From Lepiota brunneoincarnata (lineage: Eukaryota > Basidiomycota > Agaricomycetes > Agaricales > Agaricaceae): a stretch of 64,000 nt of DNA. The stretch spans positions 62,001-126,000 of the forward strand of contig JAEBUN010000012.1 of assembly GCA_023014365.1 (NCBI GenBank), read 5' to 3'. The notes beneath the pieces are model-generated. The model saw nothing but the letters and a program-made list of their open reading frames with translations. It was not told where the DNA came from and did not search any database. Made by a program: the position numbers and the translations under genes. Shown in pieces: positions 57,481 through 64,000 of this stretch (position 1 is its first letter; each line of letters begins with the position of its first letter).

Positions 57481-57721
57481 TTCTTAGGGACTGGCTCTGG
57501 GACTGGAGAAGGAGTTCTCTCCTCTTTGCCTTCACTATGCAAAAGAGCTGGAGCTTGAATGGGAGATGTATGAGTAACTGATTGAGACTTGGAGAACAAA
57601 GGAATAGTTACACACTCCAGAGTCAAATTATATAACAAGCTCACCCTCGAGGAAAGCATAACACATGGGCCAAGGTCTCATTGACAGACAAATTTCCTGG
57701 AAAATCCATGAAAGATGCCAT
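57481..57721 (-). pseudogene. 5' half of the four-exon gene split by Gypsy-2
   Basis: ATG at 57721 reads MASFMDFPGNLSVNETLAHV in exon 1 (57721-57645). A 57-nt intron with GTGAGC..AAG ends follows, then exon 2 begins at 57587. The Gypsy-2 TSD interrupts exon 2 after codons for a basic stretch (SLRRRP), and the frame continues at 49605. A longer unspliced frame through the intron also exists but ends soon after the insertion site, and it does not connect to exons 3 and 4. Confidence 0.55.
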
Positions 57722-59256
57722 GTTCCCAAAATACTATGGAATAAGGATGGATGGTATCCTAACTAGAGTGTGCTGAGATTCCATACATCCAGAATAGGCA
57801 GGATTCTTCAAGGGATCAGCCAATAGACTATTGGTGATTATAGAACTTAGCTACACCTTGTGAAATATATATAAGGAGAGTAGTTACTCAGAGAAATGAT
57901 GGAAATGATACTATGCATCAACAATGTGTATCATTACATTCCAATAAAATGTGTTCTACAGGCAGACAACCCTGGCAGACATCAGGGACTTCTAAATAGA
58001 AAAGAGCTGCACCTGATTAATATCAAGTTGGAAAGGAATAGTCTCTCAACCTCTAGATGGAGATTTGACTGAGGACAGTCATTCATAGTAAGGGGGAGAT
58101 AACAGGGTACATATATTTGTTAGTAGCTGTGACTATGGGTGATACAAGTCTCATTTTTCGCTGGTAACTATCCTTGTTAGAACCTCAGGACTCTCAATAG
58201 TCTCACTATGAGTATTTGTTTTGCTATATTCAATTATCTATTAAAACTCTGGAATATAAGAGATTTGAGAACATGGATGCCTGTTGGGTGATAGTTACAT
58301 CACTTGCTGCCCGATTACTATGACAGGAACCCATGAAACCATGACTTCAACCCTAGATTTGAACCAAGTTTTCCTTTAGGGTTCACTCAGGTGATTGATG
58401 AGATAACACAGGGAGTCCAGGAGCCATAGACACAGATAAACACTTAGACAAAGAGACATAAACTTACAAAGTCCACCAGTACCCTGAAATGTTCCTATGA
58501 GGGTCTGGAATGGAACTAAAAATAGATTGGGACTGGTTTTCAGAAATAATGGAGACTGGCACACCATGATACAAAGCAGATGCCTATGACAAACTTGGGA
58601 ATGCAGATGCAGGGTAGTTATTCCACTGACAGGAGGACCAGCACCTATAAGTCTTTCAATTTCCCATAATTGAATATGTTTCTCTGTATTTTTGTATATT
58701 TCTCAGTATTTGTCACTTTGTACTATAAATTACTGATGGGTTCAACAAAAAGGGCAGAGAACTCTTGACCTCGAATTCCTACCTACCTTGTATGGTTTGG
58801 TGTGAATATAACAGGTTTTATAAAAGGCTTCTCTCAGATTAGACATTAAGTCACTTTGGCTCTATTGAACTTGTGATCAGGTGGTTGTTACAGTAACATT
58901 GATCCCTGGTCAGATTACAAGTCAGATATATATATATTGGGCTACAGTAGCCTTCAGAGATCAGCAGTGATCACAGTTATTGGATAGTTCATATACAGAA
59001 TACATAACTATTTGACCCATCAATGTTAGAATGTGTACAGTACACTTTGGCACCAATTCTCTCCTATCACCTCCAGTGACAAGACACCAAAGACCTTTCT
59101 GAGTCTTCTATAATTAATTGAACCCCCACAAATTTGTACAGAGGGCAGTTATGCACCTTGGGAGATTTATATGTACAACATTTGAGTTGATACTTAAGTG
59201 GTGGACAATTTATCTAGTTTCTCCTTTTAACTACAAAACCCCTCTATTAATGGCTG
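57722..59256. other. AT-rich, CpG-poor stretch without recognisable genes
   Basis: Only short chance frames occur. CpG is nearly absent, as in the adjacent LINE-B remnant. It may be decayed transposon or the upstream region of the split gene. I see no terminal repeats. Confidence 0.5.
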
Positions 59257-61098
59257 GGCTAAGAAACATTATCAGGAGGTACATGGTTCCCCTACTGCCC
59301 CAGGGTCTTGCTAACTCAGTCTAGGAGTAATGTCTAGGTTCCTTAATGAGTTATGAATATGCTCTCAGAATGTAAACTGTAATTACATTTTGTTGGACAC
59401 TTTTCTCAAGCTGTATAAAAATGACTTTGATGTCCTGTTTGTGCAAGAACCTCCCTGGCACAATCTATGTAAGGCTCCTTCCTCTATCTCTTGGGATGGG
59501 GATAGTGTTGTTGGCATGCTGCTCCATCCAGAGTGGATGTGCATTTGGAACCCTCAGCCTGGGGATTCATCCCTGTGGGTGTTGGCTTATGTCCACTTGA
59601 GGCAGAAATTGTTGTGGCTGTCCCTTCATCAGGATCTGGTCAACCATTGTGATGTTATGGTTGTGTCCATATAGCAGGGAGGGCACACCTATAACCTCAT
59701 GAACATCTATTCTGATGACCATCACACTGCCATTCTTGCTCTCAGGGAGCTGGTGGACACTCTTCCTGCCATGACCTATATGGTAGGGGATTTCAATTGT
59801 CACTCAGAGCAGTGGGATCCTAATCGGGTCTCACATCTGGGAATTGCCCAATCTCTTCTAGAGGTTGGGATGGATCTGGGGCTTGACTTGGCTTACTTGG
59901 TGGTTCTGGGCCCAACTCACTTCCCACATGATTTGAATCTTTCACCATTGGTGATCAATCTCATCTTCCTCCTAATGGCTCAAGATCCCGATCTCAGGCC
60001 CCTGATTGATCTTGAGAAGCATGGTCCAAAGGACTATGCTCCTCTTACTCTGGTTCTTCTGGTCACTCATTTTATGACTGGGGTGATCCATCAAGTTCTG
60101 AAGCCCAATAGCAATGAGGAGTCAAAGTTCATGGTGCAGATATGTGAGGAGTTGGCTGATCTCTGGCTACTCTTGGACACTCCTGTGGAGGTGGGGTCTG
60201 TGGCCTCAGCTGTGGCTTGCATCATCTTGCAGGCCTGGGATGCCTTCTCTGAGGAGGTGTTCATTGTTGGGTGCTCTAATCCATGGTGGAATGACAAGTG
60301 CACTAGAGCCATTTGGGCCTATCAGGTGTCCCCTTCTGGGGATGTGTGTTTGATTTCCAACAGGTTGTTAAGGTTGTCAAATGCAAGTTCTTCGATGACA
60401 AGATCAAGGAGATTGCCTCTATGAACAAGTGCCTCTGGGACCTTATGGCCTGGGTCAAACAGTGCAAGCTCCCTGCATGCAATGCAATTCAGCACAATGG
60501 TGTGCCATATCATGATATGGATTCCCTATGGAATGCCCTCCATGGGACCTACAATGTGGCCTCTGGCTGCATTGTGGATCCCTCTGTGCTCAATGCCCTC
60601 CCTGTACAGGCAGAGTGGGCATAATACCCCTTCTCAACCTTGGAGCTCAAGGATGCTTTGCATTCCTGTGCAAAGAGGTCTGCTCTCAGACCCAACCATG
60701 TTATGTGGTTGTACCTGAAGGACATTGTGGTGGACCATGCATCCTGCCACATGTTTGTCAATCTCACAAATACCTGCCTTGCAGTCGGGCATTGGCTGGA
60801 CTACTTCAAGGAGTCTAATCCAGTGGTCATACCAAAGCTGGGGAAGCCTTCATACTCTATGTCCAAGGCCTTTCAGCCTATCATGTTGTTGAACATGTTG
60901 GGTAAACTCATGGAGAAGATGATCTCCAACCACCTCCAATTTGACTGCGTCAAGTGGAGGGTGTTTCATCCCAACCAGGTGAGTAGTATATGCCAGAAGT
61001 CCACTGAGGATGCTGGGTTGATCCTCACCTACCTCGTTCATGCAGGGTGGGCTAGGGGACTGCAGACTAGCATTGTAGCCTTTGACATTGCTCAGTTC
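59257..61098 (+). pseudogene. LINE-B remnant, CpG-depleted: ORF1 end, endonuclease, RT start
   Basis: Follows LINE-B from the ORF1 C-terminus (AKKHYQEVHGSP-like, 59262-59330) across the ORF1/ORF2 junction (ATG retained near 59329). It continues through endonuclease (FVQEPPWHNLCK, HPEWMCIWNPQPGDSS, YMVGDFNCHSEQWDP) to RT (SNPVVIPKLGKPSYSMSKAF, VAFDIAQF). Almost every CpG of the other copies is TpG or CpA here. Stops such as 59672-59674 are transitions. No tail or TSD remains, so it is the oldest LINE layer recognised. Confidence 0.82.
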
Positions 61099-61148
61099 AG
61101 CAGAGTAGAGGGTAAGCAAGAGATAAGCAGCAAAGTGTCTTAGTGTTT

Positions 61149-61308
61149 TGTTATCCAGGTTAGGAGTTTGCTCTTGAGTAGCATGGAGTTTAACATAGGA
61201 TGTCTATACAGACTTGGCCCTGTCCTACTGGGCATGACTTAGAGGTAATGGAGTACTATAGTCCAGCTGGTTTTAAGGGCAAAGAGGTATTGAAGGCAAG
61301 AACTGTAT
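61149..61308 (-). mobile_element. Decayed inverted fragment of the Gypsy-1-type LTR
   Basis: Reverse complement of about 48061-48221, starting with the same TGTTATCC terminus. It is CpG-depleted and ends where a different LTR fragment begins. Confidence 0.65.
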
Positions 61309-61310
61309 AT

Positions 61311-61616
61311 GTAGATACTTGGCTTGTACCCCTCAGTCTAATAATCAAATTGAGCAGTGGACTGGTTCCCTGTTCCTATCCTCCTCTCTCTTCTACCTCA
61401 CTTTACTTCAGCTTTGACATCTTGAAATACAGACTAGGACAGTAGGAGGGTACAGCATATAAGCTGAGGCTGTAAGTCCACTCCTCTGCCTGAAGTACTC
61501 CATCTCATTCCTGAAGTCTACATACTGACTTCACCCTGTTTTTGGTTACCCTATACTAAGGATACCACCCTGATCTTCCTGCTTTGGTCCCAACCTACAC
61601 TGGCTCTAACACTGGT
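61311..61616 (+). mobile_element. Decayed fragment of a Gypsy-2-type LTR
   Basis: Matches the last 300 bp of the Gypsy-2 LTR (49963-50268), from TACTTGGCTTGTACCCCTCA to CACTGGCTCTAACA. Most CpG sites are changed to TpG or CpA. It shows that the Gypsy-2 family was present here long before the young copy at 49606. Confidence 0.75.
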
Positions 61617-62022
61617 CAAAGAATAATTGGCTATGGTTTGGACACCTAGACTAAATTGAACTCTGACTCTGGAAGAATAAGGTTTAGAAAATAATCTGTG
61701 TTTCTAAATTCTGTGGATTGTCATCCATTATCAATCCTAGAATGGAAATTGATTTTTCCAGATGAGGCTGAGATATAATTTGAATTTTGTTGGTGACAAT
61801 TAAGAATTCTAGATGCCATGGAGTCATCCACTCATACTCTTACACAGAACCTCCTTTTACTAAATTAGGAGCAATTGATATATGTACTATGCTCTTGGTA
61901 TGTATCCTTACATAATAATTTAGTCATCAAAGTCATGGCAGGCAGGCATCACAAGTCAGAAAAAAAAAGGAAAATGTGCCCAACAGAGCCTCTGTCTGCA
62001 AAAAAAAAACACAACTCAATAT
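61617..62022. other. AT-rich intergenic stretch
   Basis: No gene or mobile-element terminus is seen. It probably contains the 3' UTR of the minus-strand gene ending at 62023. Confidence 0.5.
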
Positions 62023-62599
62023 CTAGGCAACAAAGGGCTCTCCAGCAGCACTCGAAGGCCGCGAGCCTGCACTCTCGCTCTGACCTCTTGTCCGGCCCTC
62101 AAAATTCGAGACACGCTTCAATGGGAGAGTGATGTCATCATGTGATTTAAAAAAGTCATCCTCGCCCTCATAGGGAGATGAAGCAGCATTGACCTTGATG
62201 AGCGGTTGTGGGCATCATGACGTAAATTCCCTATGTAGCACGACTCACCCATTGTCCAAGTACATCACCCAGCCGCGTAGCCTCCTCGGGACTTAGTCGG
62301 CAGTCGGTTCCCTTTTCTGCATGGAGCTTGAGCAGCTCACTCAGTGTCCTTTTTCCTTTTCCGCTTGCGTACTTAGTCATTCCTATTGAGCTTCTACCTG
62401 GAGTGGTATCCTCACTCTCACGAGCGGGGAATATGACGGAATTTCGGGGTGTCGATGCATTACGGAATACTTTTTGCGATGGGTTTTCATGGGCGGGCGA
62501 AGAACAAACGGGGTCTGATACAAGCGATTTATCCCAGTCTTCGTTGTACGAGTCGTTTGGTAGCTCATTGGCCTGAGCAATGTCAAACCCGCCTGACAT
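62023..62599 (-). CDS. Conserved fungal protein of unknown function, two exons
   Basis: ATG at 62599. Exon 1 (62599-62249), a 55-nt intron (GTGAGT..AAG) and exon 2 (62193-62023) give 173 residues. The first half is low-complexity and serine-rich. A conserved-looking block reads GKRTLSELLKLHAEKGTDCR, then LSPEEATRLGDVLGQW, and across the splice NAASSPYEGEDDFF. I recall this LLKLHAEKG...LGQW...SSPYEGEDDFF pattern in agaricomycete hypothetical proteins, but know no function. Without splicing the frame would stop at 62231, so the intron is needed for the SSPYEGEDDFF motif. Normal CpG content and intact frame indicate a real host gene. Confidence 0.82.
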
Positions 62600-62862
62600 G
62601 ATTAGTGAAATGCAGTAAGAGTGTGGGTGGAGTAGTCGGCGGAGTCAAGTCGCAGGCCAGGCCCAGTGGAACTTTGAACTGGTGGTAAAGGCCAGGTAGC
62701 GGAGTTTCAAACCGCGTCGGTGATAATCCAGACGCGTTGCCAAAATCACGTGAGCTCCGACAATCAAAAAAATTCCATTAAGATACTCTAACTCCCTAGT
62801 CCGATGCAGCTGTCCACAACTAACGTGATCGAAAAGAAAAATGGTATAGATATATAGAAGCA

Positions 62863-63972
62863 CTAGAAGAGCACGGCTCCAGCTAGGAGAGAAGTAACAC
62901 CCCACAACCAACGCCCTACTGTGTTGCCAGTTTCAGCCCCATTACTGGCGTTGTTTCCTGAACTTGAGGATACGCCTTGCGCGCTCGAGGTACCAGATGG
63001 AGTGGTCCCTGAACCAGTTGGTCCTGAACTAGTCCCCGACGTACCAGAGGTTGCGATGCGTAGGGGAATCCAATCAGCATTCCCGTTATTGGCTTCGGAC
63101 TCCTGATCGAAAACAATGTATGAGACATCACCAGAAGATGAAAGCTGGACGAGAGCGGATGTTGAGGCCGAGTAGCTTGCGCGAGAATCCTTTAGTGTAG
63201 GACCTCTCAGGGTCTCCGTCCTGTTGTTCTGTAACTATTGTGTGAGTAAAAACCATTCTACCAAAAGGTGAGGAGCAGTCGCACCGTGGTGTCAATGATA
63301 TAGGTTGCAGAGGCATCATCCGGAATAAATGCGAATTTGATTTGAACCTACAGACTGATCAATCAAAATCAAAATCGATCATGATGTCCCTACACGTACT
63401 CCCGTCTCTTTGAAGAACGAAGCGGTTTGTCCGTGCGTATTGGGGAAATCGCCATAGTGCTGAGGATCAGGCTGCATAAATGCGACTAAAGGAATATGAA
63501 AATTGTGTAACATGGCGCCCATGAAGAGCGAAGGCTGACAACACACACAATGGATCACAAAAATCTTGGCGCTTCCGCTAGGTAAACCCGGAACACCTAA
63601 AAAGTGGACGTGATTTTGTGCCAAAGCCATAGTTGGTTGGTAGGATGTCGAGTCCCAGTCTACTTGTTCAACCTCGACCCATCCCTTTGTGGCTTCGCTG
63701 GCCGCTTTGAGGAGTTCCATATCGAGAGAAAATAGCTTTCCCTTGGAATATGCATCTGCGCAAAGACATCAGTGACATCATGACTGACGTAAGAAGACAC
63801 GATATTTACAGAACACATTCGTGTCATGATCCAGAATGGCGGCAAAGTTCCCGGGGTCAAACTCCCCTGCATCCACCAATTGGGTAGACCATGATTTTGC
63901 AGCCGCATCATAGATATAGATCGCAGCAGGGTTGGATGGGTCAGCGCCCAATACATATGTCGCGTTGGCAAA
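62863..63972 (-). CDS. Secreted GPI-anchored beta-propeller-like protein, 3' part (gene runs off the right edge)
   Basis: Minus-strand exons 63972-63810, 63755-63549, 63485-63400, 63347-63285 and 63228-62863, with introns of 54, 63, 52 and 56 nt, all phases consistent. Conserved blocks are YVLGADPSNPAAIYIYDAAA, ILDHDTNVFYAYSKGKLFSL, LAQNHVHFLGVPGLPSGSAK with IFVIHF, HGQTASFF and FAFIPDDASATYIIDTT. The C-terminus is a Ser/Thr/Gly-rich linker followed by hydrophobic LWGVTSLLAGAVLF, typical of GPI anchoring. I know this family as abundant, unnamed secreted proteins of mushroom-forming fungi. The signal peptide and first exons lie beyond the window. Intron 63548-63486 is a multiple of three without stops and could be wrongly read through. 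Confidence 0.85.
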
Positions 63973-64000
63973 CTGCCTATGTCAGGCCTGGACGCTTGGC

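Noticed and set aside
57411..57659. Unspliced 82-residue minus-strand frame beside Gypsy-2
   Set aside because: Part of it reads into the LTR; the spliced reading connects in phase to three further exons, which the unspliced frame does not.

Overview
This is a transposon-saturated stretch of a filamentous fungal genome. Short introns (42-63 nt) with GT..AG ends, Tad1-like LINEs with zinc-knuckle ORF1s, chromodomain Gypsy elements, and a secreted GPI-anchored protein family I know from mushroom-forming fungi all point to an agaricomycete basidiomycete. A Rhizoctonia-like species is my best guess (inference). No rRNA, standalone tRNA, CRISPR or operon structure is seen. Only about the last 2 kb looks like ordinary host sequence.

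Layout. 1-9134: a LINE (here LINE-B, minus strand) inserted in a Copia LTR remnant; it is itself interrupted by a plus-strand LINE of a second family (LINE-A) and by two solo LTRs, each with its target-site duplication (TSD). 9135-10214: a tRNA-headed, about 1.08-kb non-autonomous retroposon. 10228-19456: a plus-strand LINE-B split by a nearly full-length minus-strand LINE-A (12634-19214). 19457-22074: LINE-A tail, then a Copia pol fragment between inverted LTRs. 22075-23842: non-coding, with one repeat shared with the left edge. 23843-25627: LINE-B. 25628-40290: one plus-strand LINE-A cut by a Tc1 DNA transposon, an antisense LINE-A, a second copy of the tRNA-headed retroposon and a complete 5.5-kb Copia element that holds a solo LTR. 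40291-44009: LINE-A and LINE-B pieces. 44010-48221: decayed chromovirus Gypsy-1. 49606-57475: Gypsy-2, with LTRs differing at one site and a 5-bp TSD. 57722-61616: CpG-poor remnants. 62023-63972: two intron-bearing host genes.

How the parts work together. The LINEs would supply endonuclease and reverse transcriptase; the tRNA-headed element shares the LINE-B 3' tail and is probably mobilised by it. Gypsy-2 carries gag, a probable -1 frameshift signal, pol, and an antisense three-exon gene for a Zn(II)2Cys6-like coiled-coil protein. Gypsy-2 sits inside exon 2 of an otherwise open four-exon gene. Insertions can be ordered by nesting, and decay is mostly C-to-T at CpG, so old layers are nearly CpG-free and young ones are CpG-rich.
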